From Thermococcus sp. (GTDB taxonomy: Archaea > Methanobacteriota_B > Thermococci > Thermococcales > Thermococcaceae), in assembly GCA_026987155.1 (NCBI GenBank), contig JALSNG010000042.1:1-13326 (forward strand): a DNA stretch of 13,326 nucleotides, read 5' to 3'. The translations under genes were made by a program, and so were the position numbers. Positions within the stretch are counted from its first letter, which is position 1. Each line of letters opens with the position of its first letter. Below are positions 1 to 7,602 of the stretch, piece by piece. The notes below the pieces were generated by a model. The model was not told the origin of the DNA, searched no databases, and saw only the letters and a program-made list of their open reading frames with translations.

Positions 1-1
1 C

Positions 2-1099
2 CTCCTCGGAACAAAGATCCCCGAAACGCTCGCTGGTATGCCCATGGTCAGAAAAGACCAGAATGGAAAGGTATACTGGATAGCGGCGGCGCTCTCTTCC
101 TTCGGCTTCACCGTCAACAAGAAGGTTCTGGGCAAGTGGAATCTCCCCTTCCCCAAGAAGTGGGAGGACATAGCAACCCCTGATTGGGCGGTCAACCCAC
201 CCCAGTACGGAATAGCGGACCCCACGAGAAGCACCTCCAACACGAGGATATACCAGATCATCCTTCAGACCTTTGGCTGGGAGAAGGGATGGCGCGTGAT
301 GACCCTCATAGCCGCTAACTCCAAGATATACGAAGCGAGTGACGCCGTAAGGGATGCAGTGATAAACGGTGAAATTGCCGCTGGAAACACAATAGACTTC
401 TACGGGTACACCGCTATGAAACAGAACCCCAACTGCGAATACGTTATCCCCGAAGGGGAAAGTATCATAAACGGTGACCCAATAGCCCTTCTCAAGTACA
501 CCAAACATCCCGAGGCGGCGCAGGCCTTCATTTACTGGGTTCTAACGGAGGGTCAGGCCGTTTGGATGAGTCCGGACATAAACAGGCTCCCGATATGGGG
601 CGGCATCTTCAACGAGACAATAACACAGCCCTACGCTAACGTACTCTTCAACGGGAAGTTCGTTGGAAAGACCTACGCGCAGGCAAGACCCGCCCTTCTC
701 AAGGCTTACCAGATTGCCCTCAACAGCAAGGGGATACCCTTCGACGATAACAAGGCCCTAAAGACGGTAAACGCCCTTCAGTACTACTTTAAAGCCACTC
801 TGATAGATGCCAACGGTCCCCTCCACCAGACTTGGACATCGATAGTTACGGCATACAAGCAGGGCAAGATTACAGAGGAGCAGTTCAACAGGCTCAAGGA
901 TGAACTGACGGCACCAATCCAGTTCAAAGACCCGCTAAGTGGGCAGACAGTGACATTCACGGAGGCCTATGCAGAGAAGATCAACGACAAGATAGCCACC
1001 GATGCAGCCTTCCAGAGCCAGATAACCCAGGAATGGAGGCAGGCGGCCGAAAACAAGTACAACAAGGTCATGAACGACCTCAAGACAATGACGGGATGA
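2..1099 (+). CDS. ABC transporter extracellular solute-binding protein, C-terminal part (5' end outside window)
   Basis: The frame is open from base 2 through the first in-window ATG at 38, so that ATG is internal and the gene starts before the window. The visible 365 residues look like the second half of a periplasmic-type binding protein of the iron/thiamine/phosphonate-like kind. They include a hinge segment (DAVRDAVINGEIAAGNTIDF, about bases 342-401), a segment with DPIALLKYTKHPEAAQAF that is typical of these proteins just before a C-terminal helix, and a hydrophilic helical tail. The protein would capture a solute outside the membrane and deliver it to the permease encoded next on the same strand. 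The signal peptide and N-lobe are not visible, so ligand contacts cannot be judged. A T-rich terminator-like stretch follows the stop. The role as binding protein is firm; the ligand is unknown. Confidence 0.88.
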   Translation, partial: LLGTKIPETLAGMPMVRKDQNGKVYWIAAALSSFGFTVNKKVLGKWNLPFPKKWEDIATPDWAVNPPQYGIADPTRSTSNTRIYQIILQTFGWEKGWRVMTLIAANSKIYEASDAVRDAVINGEIAAGNTIDFYGYTAMKQNPNCEYVIPEGESIINGDPIALLKYTKHPEAAQAFIYWVLTEGQAVWMSPDINRLPIWGGIFNETITQPYANVLFNGKFVGKTYAQARPALLKAYQIALNSKGIPFDDNKALKTVNALQYYFKATLIDANGPLHQTWTSIVTAYKQGKITEEQFNRLKDELTAPIQFKDPLSGQTVTFTEAYAEKINDKIATDAAFQSQITQEWRQAAENKYNKVMNDLKTMTG

Positions 1100-1100
1100 T

Positions 1101-1142
1101 GATATCTACCCCTCAATTTTTTTCTTTCAGATATCCTTTTTT
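1101..1142 (+). terminator. T-run terminator after the solute-binding protein gene
   Basis: Runs of seven T (1117-1123) and six T (1137-1142) lie just after the stop codon. Archaeal RNA polymerase terminates at such T tracts. Two copies of the palindrome GATATC (1101-1106 and 1130-1135) flank the first run and could pair. A separate promoter downstream supports a transcript end here, although partial read-through into the permease is possible. Confidence 0.5.
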
Positions 1143-1217
1143 GACAAATCGGCGTTCAGTCCTTTCTTGGGCCCTTAGGGAGATGTACCAAAGTCCAATG
1201 CGCAGAAGACACTTCCA

Positions 1218-1230
1218 GAAACCTTTAAAA
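1218..1230 (+). promoter_or_regulatory. BRE/TATA promoter of the permease-ATPase operon
   Basis: GAAACCTTTAAAA matches the Thermococcales purine-rich BRE followed by a TATA element. The inferred transcript start, about 25 bases past the TATA centre, is near 1252. This gives a leader of about 45 bases containing the Shine-Dalgarno site GGGAGGT (1283-1289). The position supports a start at 1297 rather than at the upstream GTG (1264). Confidence 0.55.
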
Positions 1231-1296
1231 CTGCATGATCCAAAAATCCGTAGGCACATGTGAGTGGAAGAAAAATCCCTAAGGGAGGTATGTATC

Positions 1297-3144
1297 ATGG
1301 GTGCCAGCAAATGGAGTGAACGCATCTTTGGGACACCTCTTCCAGATCCAGTTGTAATAGGGTCCTTCCTCTTCCCGCTGTTGTACCTGATAGCTTTCCT
1401 GATAATTCCCGTCCTGGTAATGCTTGGAAACGCCTTCCTCTACAACGGGAAACCTTCACTGTTTTGGTTCAAGAGTATCTTCCAGTCGGGCTATTACTTC
1501 AACCCCCTCCATCCCCAAGGTTCCTTCGTGACCACCATAGAGTGGGGGGGTAAGACGGTTTACTACTTCTCGGGCCTTGACTTCGGCGTCGTGGTGAACT
1601 CCATCATAGTGTCCATCAGCGTTATGATACTGACAACGATTCTCGGTGTCAGCTTTGCTTTTGTCATGGCCCGCTATGATTTTCCTGGAAAGAACATCGT
1701 CAGAATATTGCTTTTCGTTCCCCTACTTGTGACGCCTTTCGTGAACGTTGTGGTCGTTAAAAAGATGTTCCTTCCAGACGGACTCATAAACTGGATATTC
1801 TACCAGCACCTTCACCTATTCCCCCACCCAGTGTGGATAGATGGCCTCGTAGGTGTGGTGATAGCCCAGTCAATAACCTACTACCCGATAGTGTATCTGA
1901 ACGCCTATGCGAGCTTCATAAACATCGACCCCACCCTCGAAGAGCAGGCGGAGAACCTTGGAAGTAAAGGATTTCACCTGTTTAGGACGGTAACATTCCC
2001 CCTCGCACTTCCGGGGATTACCGCTGGCGCCATACTCGTGGGAATCTTCAGTCTTGAGGATCTGGCGGCGCCGATAGTGTTTCAAGGCAGTGCAATAGCC
2101 AAGAAGTTAATGTCGTACCAGATCTACAGCTCCTTTGTTTCGGGTTTCGCCATAGGGAACCCGCAGATGGCGGCACTCTCGCTCGTGATGCTCACCATCG
2201 CCCTGATAATGTTCCTGCTTGTCCGCTGGTACGTTGGAATGAGACAGTACGCCATGCTGAGCAAGGGCGGGAGATGGAAGCCGCGCGTTGCGAAGCCAAA
2301 GGGATGGCAGGCCGCGGTTATTTACCTCGTGGTGATACCCACCCTCCTTCTCACGATCTTCCCCCAGATTGGAGTCGTCCTCCTCGCCTTTAGCGAGCGC
2401 TGGTACGGTACTTGGCCCGAAGGATTCACACTCGCGAACATGAAAGCCCTGCTGACGCAGCCGGACATTGCGCAGGTAATAAGAAACAGCCTCATGTACT
2501 CCACTGTGGCCATAGTGATAATTTTACTCCTTTCACTGACGGCCTCCTACGCTGCGGGAAGGTTCAAAAAAGCGAAGCTTTCACCGATTCTCGACAGCCT
2601 CGCGACCATCCCGATAGCCGTTCCAGGGATAGTGATAGCGATGAGCTATTTCTTCTTCTTTTCGACTGTCCCACCCTTCAAGGGCACCATCCTCGACCCA
2701 ACGAACCTTCTTGCATTCTTCCCGGGGGCTGCTCTGATACTGGCATATTCCATAAGACGTTTACCCTTCGCCGCCCGTTCGATTTCGGCAGGAATACAGC
2801 AGGTTCACGTATCCCTTGAGGAATCCGCCATGAACTTAGGAGCCGGAAGGTGGAAGGCTCTAACGAGCGTACTGATACCCCTCATACTGCTCAACCTCCT
2901 CGGCGGTGCAATGCTGAGCTTCGTTTACTGCATGAGTGAAACCAGCGTGGGAATAACCCTCGGTTCCATCAACTCCACATGGTACCCAATAACTGCAAAG
3001 ATGAGGGAGCTAATCATAGGGTCCGTGGGAAGTGCAAACCTCGCCGCCGCGCTTGGTGTATTCCTGATGCTCGTTCAGATTGTGGCGATAGTCCTTGCCA
3101 ACGTCATAACGAAACAGAGATATTCGTTCATAGGACTCACATGA
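1297..3144 (+). CDS. ABC transporter permease, two fused membrane domains (FbpB-like)
   Basis: This 615-residue integral membrane protein forms the translocation channel of the importer. It carries two homologous permease halves in one chain, each with about six membrane segments. Each half has the cytoplasmic EAA-type loop that docks on the ATPase: residues about 214-245 (starts LEEQAENLGSKG, then the PLALPGI stretch) and about 507-540 (starts LEESAMNLGAGRW). A poorly hydrophobic stretch of about 45 residues follows the first membrane segment and should be extracellular. A basic linker (KGGRWKPRVAKPKGW) joins the halves. Fused permeases are known for iron(III) (FbpB/AfuB), thiamine (ThiP) and related importers. 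I chose ATG 1297 because GGGAGGT lies seven bases upstream; the in-frame GTG at 1264 has no such site and sits close to the inferred transcript start. The ATPase gene follows after ten bases. Confidence 0.9.
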   Translation: MGASKWSERIFGTPLPDPVVIGSFLFPLLYLIAFLIIPVLVMLGNAFLYNGKPSLFWFKSIFQSGYYFNPLHPQGSFVTTIEWGGKTVYYFSGLDFGVVVNSIIVSISVMILTTILGVSFAFVMARYDFPGKNIVRILLFVPLLVTPFVNVVVVKKMFLPDGLINWIFYQHLHLFPHPVWIDGLVGVVIAQSITYYPIVYLNAYASFINIDPTLEEQAENLGSKGFHLFRTVTFPLALPGITAGAILVGIFSLEDLAAPIVFQGSAIAKKLMSYQIYSSFVSGFAIGNPQMAALSLVMLTIALIMFLLVRWYVGMRQYAMLSKGGRWKPRVAKPKGWQAAVIYLVVIPTLLLTIFPQIGVVLLAFSERWYGTWPEGFTLANMKALLTQPDIAQVIRNSLMYSTVAIVIILLLSLTASYAAGRFKKAKLSPILDSLATIPIAVPGIVIAMSYFFFFSTVPPFKGTILDPTNLLAFFPGAALILAYSIRRLPFAARSISAGIQQVHVSLEESAMNLGAGRWKALTSVLIPLILLNLLGGAMLSFVYCMSETSVGITLGSINSTWYPITAKMRELIIGSVGSANLAAALGVFLMLVQIVAIVLANVITKQRYSFIGLT

Positions 3145-3154
3145 GGTGATTGGA

Positions 3155-4219
3155 ATGGTTGAGGTTAAACTTGAAAACATCGTTAAGACCTTCGGAGAAA
3201 CTGTCGCCCTAAAGGGGATAAACCTTGACATAAAACACGGGGAGCTGTTCACTCTCCTCGGGCCGAGTGGATGTGGGAAATCCACCACACTACGGATCAT
3301 AGCGGGTCTCGACTATCCCGACAGCGGGAGGATATACTTCGGGGACAACGAAGTCACTTACCTCCCTTCACACCAGCGGGGAGCCGTGCTCGTCTTTCAG
3401 AACTACGCACTGTGGCCGCACATGTCCGTGTTCGACAACATAGCATACGGCCTCAAGATAAGAAAGGTCCCAAAGGAGGAAATAAAGAAGAAGGTGGAGT
3501 GGGCTCTTGAACTGGTGAGGTTAAAGGGCTTTGAAGACCGCTATCCGACCCAACTTTCAGGCGGTCAGCAACAGCGCGTGGCGATAGCCCGCGCCCTGGT
3601 TGTGGAGCCCAAGGTCCTTCTCCTCGATGAACCGCTGAGCAACCTCGATGCAAAACTTCGCCTTGAAATGCGTTCGGAAATCAGGAGAATCCAGCGTGAG
3701 CTCGGCATAACGGTAATCTACGTCACCCACGACCAGGAGGAGGCCATGGCCATAAGCGACAGGATAGCGGTGATGAACGTCGGAACTGTTGAACAGGTCG
3801 GAACGCCAAAGGAAATATACGAGAACCCGCGGACGGAATTCGTGGCCAGCTTCATGGGCAAGACCAACGTTATCCCTGCAAAGGTGGTCGAGAGGGAAGG
3901 CGACCGCGTTACTGTGGAGTTCGAACACTTCCGGCTGGATGGGCTCACCTACACCGGGGAAAAGGATGAGGTTGTCCTTGTCATAAGGCCGGAGAGGATT
4001 CAGCTGAAGCCCGGGGAAAACACCGTGGCAATAGAGGGAACGGTCGACCTCGTGGAGTACTACGGTTTCTTCGTCGAAGTAATAGGCCTCTTCGGGGAGA
4101 CGAGAATCATTGCAAGAACGATAAGCGACAGGGAAGTGGGCAATCTGAAACCAACCCAACCGGTAACGTTCTACATCGACAGGAGAAACATTATAGTCCT
4201 CCCAAAACAGCAGCTTTAA
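3155..4219 (+). CDS. ABC transporter ATP-binding protein with TOBE-type C-terminal domain
   Basis: This 354-residue ATPase hydrolyses ATP in the cytoplasm to drive the importer. All nucleotide-binding motifs are intact: Walker A GPSGCGKST (36-44), Q-loop Gln82, signature LSGGQ (134-138), Walker B VLLLDE (154-159), D-loop SNLD (162-165) and switch His192. Residues from about 240 onward form the beta-rich TOBE-like regulatory domain (including RPERIQLKPGE) seen in CUT1/FbpC/PotA-type ATPases, and the length fits that group. The start is ATG 3155. The Shine-Dalgarno site GAGGTGAT (3143-3150) overlaps the permease stop codon, so the two genes are almost certainly cotranscribed and translationally linked. 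A GTG at 3146 lies inside the Shine-Dalgarno site and was rejected. The substrate (iron, thiamine, phosphonate, sugar or other) cannot be told from this subunit. Confidence 0.93.
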   Translation: MVEVKLENIVKTFGETVALKGINLDIKHGELFTLLGPSGCGKSTTLRIIAGLDYPDSGRIYFGDNEVTYLPSHQRGAVLVFQNYALWPHMSVFDNIAYGLKIRKVPKEEIKKKVEWALELVRLKGFEDRYPTQLSGGQQQRVAIARALVVEPKVLLLDEPLSNLDAKLRLEMRSEIRRIQRELGITVIYVTHDQEEAMAISDRIAVMNVGTVEQVGTPKEIYENPRTEFVASFMGKTNVIPAKVVEREGDRVTVEFEHFRLDGLTYTGEKDEVVLVIRPERIQLKPGENTVAIEGTVDLVEYYGFFVEVIGLFGETRIIARTISDREVGNLKPTQPVTFYIDRRNIIVLPKQQL

Positions 4220-4221
4220 AT
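4211..4221 (+). promoter_or_regulatory. Putative TATA box for the DUF447 gene
   Basis: CAGCTTTAAAT spans the last codons and stop codon of the ATPase gene. It lies about 34 bases before the ATG at 4252, which predicts a transcript start near 4243 and a very short leader containing GGTGAG (4243-4248). The element is reasonable but lacks a strong BRE. Confidence 0.4.
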
Positions 4222-4236
4222 CTCCATTCCCCAACC

Positions 4237-4242
4237 TTTTTT
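4237..4242 (+). terminator. T6 terminator after the ATPase gene
   Basis: Six consecutive T lie 18 bases past the ATPase stop codon and end just before the predicted transcript start of the next gene. This is a plausible weak archaeal terminator that separates the transporter operon from the DUF447 gene. Confidence 0.35.
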
Positions 4243-4251
4243 GGTGAGACC

Positions 4252-4827
4252 ATGCTCGAAAGCTTTTTGGAAGGCAGGGTCTACGAAGTCCTCTTGGTCA
4301 CGGAATCCAACGTTACACCCGTGGGTGTGGTTAGGAGGGGGGATAGCCTCACTTTCAAACTCTTTCCCGGGAAGAGTTTCCGGGATCTCCTAAAAAACCC
4401 AAAGGCCAGCGTTCAGTTGACCAATGATGCGGAACTCATCGTCAAGTACGCCCTTAACATGGAAACCGGTGTGGAAATAGAAAAATTCAAAGATTGGAGA
4501 TGGATCAAAGGACTTCCGGGGTTGTATGGGGCGGTTGAGTACCAAATTGAAGAATGGGCCGACGAAATTGGAGAAACAAGTGTTCTGAAGGCCAAGTTTA
4601 TCCCCGTGGGGCAAATAAGGGGAAAGTTGATGGATATGCCCTTCAGCAGGGCCGACTGTGCACTCGTTGAAATGGCCGTTCTCTTCACCCGTTATCTCGT
4701 GAAACCCAGCGAGGAAGTCCGACAGAAACTTTTGGAACTCAGCTACCTTTACACCCATCTCGGAGGACGTTCTGATGCGCACGAATACATGGTGGCCCGT
4801 TTAACAGAAAAAGGTCAAAAGAATTGA
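4252..4827 (+). CDS. DUF447 family protein, probable FMN-binding split-barrel flavoprotein
   Basis: This is a 191-residue soluble protein without a signal peptide or membrane segment. Its N-terminal pattern (EGRVYEVLLVTESNVTPVGV, residues 7-26), followed by basic and glycine-containing strands, an ND-containing strand near residue 62 and a helical C-terminus (about 130-190), matches the archaeal DUF447 family as I recall it. Structures of family members from other archaea (Archaeoglobus, Methanothermobacter, Methanosarcina) contain bound FMN in a split-barrel fold, but the cellular reaction is not established. The start ATG 4252 has GGTGAG three bases upstream. The gene follows the transporter ATPase after 32 bases and may have its own promoter, so a functional link to the transporter is uncertain. 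Family assignment is from memory and pattern. Confidence 0.72.
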   Translation: MLESFLEGRVYEVLLVTESNVTPVGVVRRGDSLTFKLFPGKSFRDLLKNPKASVQLTNDAELIVKYALNMETGVEIEKFKDWRWIKGLPGLYGAVEYQIEEWADEIGETSVLKAKFIPVGQIRGKLMDMPFSRADCALVEMAVLFTRYLVKPSEEVRQKLLELSYLYTHLGGRSDAHEYMVARLTEKGQKN

Positions 4828-4858
4828 AAAGAATAGTCCCTTTGGACATTTTTAGAGC

Positions 4859-4873
4859 GGGAAAAGTTTTAAG
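4859..4873 (+). promoter_or_regulatory. BRE/TATA promoter of the metallophosphoesterase gene
   Basis: GGGAAAAGTTTTAAG is a near-consensus Thermococcales BRE plus TATA element in the short gap after the DUF447 gene. The transcript start is predicted near 4893, just before the Shine-Dalgarno site GGTGAT (4896-4901) and ATG 4905. This makes the upstream in-frame TTG at 4824 untenable as a start. Confidence 0.65.
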
Positions 4874-4904
4874 CGCCTTTCATCTCCTTTCTGACGGTGA
4901 TACC

Positions 4905-6911
4905 ATGGCCAAGCGGCTGCTTGTAACCCTTGCAATTTTGCTCGGGTTTCTGACTGTTCTTGGAGGAGTTCCAGTTAGCGCATCGGAAAACTATGATGTG
5001 ACGTACAGCAAGTTCCTCGAACAGCCAGCTCCCGCCGTTCCGGCTTTTGTAATTCCCGGAGGCACATTTAGTCTCCACGTCAAGGCCGGGATTCAGGTGG
5101 AGGAAATAAGTGCAGTGTCTGTGCTACACGGGCCATACAAGCTGTCAATAGTAGGGAAGAGCGAGAACACGCTCACCATAAAGGTACCGGAGGAAATAGT
5201 CCCCGACACCTACTTCCTCCTGATAAAGACCAACAAGGGGACCCTCGTCCTTCCCAACGGACTCAAAGTATTCAAGGAGTGGCCCGACAAACTAAAGATA
5301 GCGTGGGTTAGTGACACCCATGTAACGAGCAGTGCAAAAATAGGATTCGTCTGTGGGGAATACTTCCAGAGGGACATCTATGAACTTGAAAAATACTGCT
5401 CGGCCCCCATTCCGCTCCACAGTGTTGTCGCAACCGACAGTGCCTACACGTATTGGGCCATGAAAGGGGCGGACCTGATAATAAACACGGGAGACGACGT
5501 AGACAGCAGCAGTGATCTGATCGGCTACAACATAATGTACGGAATAATGGAGCGGACGGCCGCCGATGGAATGAGTCACCTCAGCATAAAGGGCAACCAC
5601 GACGACCCTCCAACGGTTTACAGCAAGCTCATAGGACCTCCAAGGTTTTACGTGACAGTAGGTAAGTTCATAATCATCGGCCTCGATACCGGCGGCGACC
5701 GTGGCTACCCAACGATGGATGAGATCGAATGGATGGAGAAGGTTCTTGACGAGCACAGGAACTACACCCCAATAGTACTTTACCACCACCCGTACTTCTT
5801 CGCCCCGCGCTGGAACTACCTCGGTGGTGTAATCTCTGGACTCGATCCCTTCAATGACAACGATTGGAACCAATTAAAGAACTACCTCCGCTATTGGGCG
5901 GGAGACGATGCCGTTGCCAGGAGGTTCCTCGAGGACGTGGTTAAGTACAACATAATTCTGACGATGAGCGGACACATCCACCACGACATGTACTGGAGGT
6001 ACGTTGACAAAGAAGGTCACGTCCACTACTTCCTGACGCTCACCTCGACTGGCGCTCCGGACAAGGAGAGCAACCCTGCAAGCAAACCTGGCTACAGCCC
6101 GACCTGGTACGGAAGCAACTACGTGGTTGTTAGTGCCAACGGAAGCGTTGAAATGCCCTATGTCACTGTGAAGTTCAACGGCGACAAAGTCACCAGCGAT
6201 TTCATGAGCGTTCCAGTTCCCCAGGAATTCATGATATTCAGGCACAATTCAAAGGTTGGAACCGTTGCAAAGTTCATCAACGAGCTTAACCATAGCATTA
6301 CGGGACCGATAACCTTTGTCATACCCCAGGGGGCAAAGATAGATCCAGAGCACACCAACATCACCTACAAAGTCCTCGGGGAGAGGCAGATAGGTGATAA
6401 ACACTACCTCATGGTGAACGCCACAGTTCCAACAGGAATCTCGCAGATAGTTATAACAAAGGAAGGCGACGGCGAAAAGCCAAGCGTCCAGATCGCCTAC
6501 CTGCAACCAACGCATCCCACCCCCGGCAAGCCCTTCATGGTCTACCTCACAGCCAGCGACAACCTTGGCATTAGGGATCTCTACGCAGAGGTACTTGATG
6601 AAAACGGAAAGCCGGTGAAATATGGGAAGGTGAGCGCTTTCCCTGCGGAGGCCGGAAGTGGAAAGCCCGACAACGACTTCTACACGATCGAACTCCCGCC
6701 CCTAAAAGAGGGCAAGTACAAGCTCCAGGTGGTGGCCGTTGACTTTTACGGCAACAGGGAAGTTGTGAGCAAGGATATTAACGTAAAAGGCTACACGCCG
6801 ACGAGCACTAGCACGGGTAGCTCGACCACCAGTGCCGGCAGTGGAATCTGCGGTCCGGCTTTAATAGTGGCCTTGGCCGCGGTGCCACTCCTCCTCAAGA
6901 GGAGACACTGA
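4905..6911 (+). CDS. Secreted calcineurin-like metallophosphoesterase with Ig-like domain and CGP-CTERM anchor
   Basis: This 668-residue exported protein probably hydrolyses phosphate esters at the cell surface using two metal ions. Residues 1-26 form a signal peptide ending VSA. An N-terminal beta-rich domain (about 35-125) precedes the catalytic domain, which has all the family motifs: Asp137-x-His139 (SDTH), GDD (196-198), GNHD (Asn231, His232), HH (294-295) and GHIH (His357, His359). A second beta-sandwich, Ig-like domain covers about 523-630. A Ser/Thr-rich linker leads to Cys649-Gly-Pro, a hydrophobic stretch and KRRH, the Thermococcaceae CGP-CTERM sorting signal. The only mature cysteines besides Cys649 are Cys150 and Cys165, a likely disulfide inside an insertion between the first two metal motifs. 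The start ATG 4905 has GGTGAT three bases upstream and a promoter behind it. The natural substrate is unknown (nucleotide, phospholipid or phosphomonoester are all possible). Confidence 0.9.
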   Translation: MAKRLLVTLAILLGFLTVLGGVPVSASENYDVTYSKFLEQPAPAVPAFVIPGGTFSLHVKAGIQVEEISAVSVLHGPYKLSIVGKSENTLTIKVPEEIVPDTYFLLIKTNKGTLVLPNGLKVFKEWPDKLKIAWVSDTHVTSSAKIGFVCGEYFQRDIYELEKYCSAPIPLHSVVATDSAYTYWAMKGADLIINTGDDVDSSSDLIGYNIMYGIMERTAADGMSHLSIKGNHDDPPTVYSKLIGPPRFYVTVGKFIIIGLDTGGDRGYPTMDEIEWMEKVLDEHRNYTPIVLYHHPYFFAPRWNYLGGVISGLDPFNDNDWNQLKNYLRYWAGDDAVARRFLEDVVKYNIILTMSGHIHHDMYWRYVDKEGHVHYFLTLTSTGAPDKESNPASKPGYSPTWYGSNYVVVSANGSVEMPYVTVKFNGDKVTSDFMSVPVPQEFMIFRHNSKVGTVAKFINELNHSITGPITFVIPQGAKIDPEHTNITYKVLGERQIGDKHYLMVNATVPTGISQIVITKEGDGEKPSVQIAYLQPTHPTPGKPFMVYLTASDNLGIRDLYAEVLDENGKPVKYGKVSAFPAEAGSGKPDNDFYTIELPPLKEGKYKLQVVAVDFYGNREVVSKDINVKGYTPTSTSTGSSTTSAGSGICGPALIVALAAVPLLLKRRH

Positions 6912-6915
6912 CCCA

Positions 6916-6928
6916 TTTCCTTTCTTTT
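6916..6928 (+). terminator. Pyrimidine/T-rich putative terminator
   Basis: A T-rich tract (TTTCCTTTCTTTT) lies five bases after the phosphoesterase stop codon, in the gap before the next promoter. It is consistent with T-tract termination, but the runs are short and interrupted. Confidence 0.3.
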
Positions 6929-6944
6929 CATGACTTTCGGGTAT

Positions 6945-6960
6945 GGAAGCCTTTTTAAAC
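6945..6960 (+). promoter_or_regulatory. BRE/TATA promoter of the 203-residue hypothetical gene
   Basis: GGAAGCCTTTTTAAAC fits BRE plus TATA. It predicts a transcript start near 6981, which places the ATG at 6943 upstream of the transcript. The coding start must therefore be one of the TTG/GTG codons at 6979-6991. Confidence 0.5.
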
Positions 6961-6990
6961 CCTCCATTAAAGGGTGGGTTGGTGGTGGGG

Positions 6991-7602
6991 GTGAAGTTTA
7001 AAGGCAGGGCCTTTGGCAACCTCGTGAGAATAGAGTTCGATATCTTAACCCTCGGGGAGTTAAAGATTGAGGATCTGCGGGACTTTAACGTTAACTCGAT
7101 TAAAATAGAGCTCAAACCAACCTCATCTGGAATCAAGGTCGTCGGAATATGGGAAGGACCCGTTGAGGGGGTTGGTGAGGGGATAAAGCTCGCCCTCTAC
7201 GAGAGTTATAAACTTCGCGAGAGAATCCTCAACCGCATAAAGAGTAAAACCGAGGCCATTCGGAGTACAATGAAACAGCTTGGATTCAGGGAAGAGGTCG
7301 AGGGTTATGGAAGCGTTCTCAGGTTCATCAAGAGGGTGGGAGCTTACGAGATAGTCGTGATGGCATCAACCACCGACGACGTTGTTAGGGTCGAAGTTTA
7401 CGGGAACGACAAAAAGATCATAACCCCAGAGATGGAGAGTATCTTCGAGGACGTCGAGATAGAGGAGCTCGAGGTGTACGACCTCGAAAACGAGAGAGAA
7501 GAGCGGCTTGTGATAAACCTTGAGATCCCCGGAAACGAGGAAAAACCAGAGAAAAAAATTGTGGAAGCCATTAGGATGATAGAAAACATGCTGATGACCT
7601 AA
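6991..7602 (+). CDS. Hypothetical protein, no recognised family
   Basis: This is about 203 residues and soluble, with no signal peptide or membrane segment. I do not recognise the family. The N-terminal third is beta-rich (KFKGRAFGNLVRIEFDIL, then IKIELKP and GIKVVGIWEG). It is followed by a charged helix (about 62-93, ESYKLRERILNRIKSKTEAI), a second beta-rich part (about 105-175) and a C-terminal helix (KKIVEAIRMIENML). The composition is highly charged, as is usual for hyperthermophile proteins. I chose GTG 6991 because the G-rich GGTGGTG just upstream can act as a Shine-Dalgarno site and the promoter at 6945-6960 excludes the ATG at 6943. TTG 6979 or GTG 6982 remain possible. Its stop codon overlaps that of the convergent minus-strand nuclease-like gene, so the two transcripts are complementary at their 3' ends. 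Confidence 0.72.
   Translation: MKFKGRAFGNLVRIEFDILTLGELKIEDLRDFNVNSIKIELKPTSSGIKVVGIWEGPVEGVGEGIKLALYESYKLRERILNRIKSKTEAIRSTMKQLGFREEVEGYGSVLRFIKRVGAYEIVVMASTTDDVVRVEVYGNDKKIITPEMESIFEDVEIEELEVYDLENEREERLVINLEIPGNEEKPEKKIVEAIRMIENMLMT

Noticed and set aside
1096..1102. ATGATGA resembling the C box of a C/D guide RNA after the binding-protein gene
   Set aside because: No CTGA D box follows within about 70 bases, and the motif partly overlaps the stop codon.
1033..1263. Short open frame spanning the end of the binding-protein gene and the intergenic gap
   Set aside because: It starts inside the binding-protein gene in another frame, has no ribosome site and crosses the terminator and the permease promoter.
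3557..4234. Long minus-strand open frame of 225 codons opposite the ATPase gene
   Set aside because: It lies fully antisense to a clearly functional ATPase, has no recognisable domain or Shine-Dalgarno site, and arises from the GC-rich codon pattern.
6943..6990. Upstream ATG start for the 203-residue hypothetical gene
   Set aside because: It lies before the BRE/TATA element and predicted transcript start, has no Shine-Dalgarno site, and would add a low-complexity segment (MEAFLNPPLKGG).
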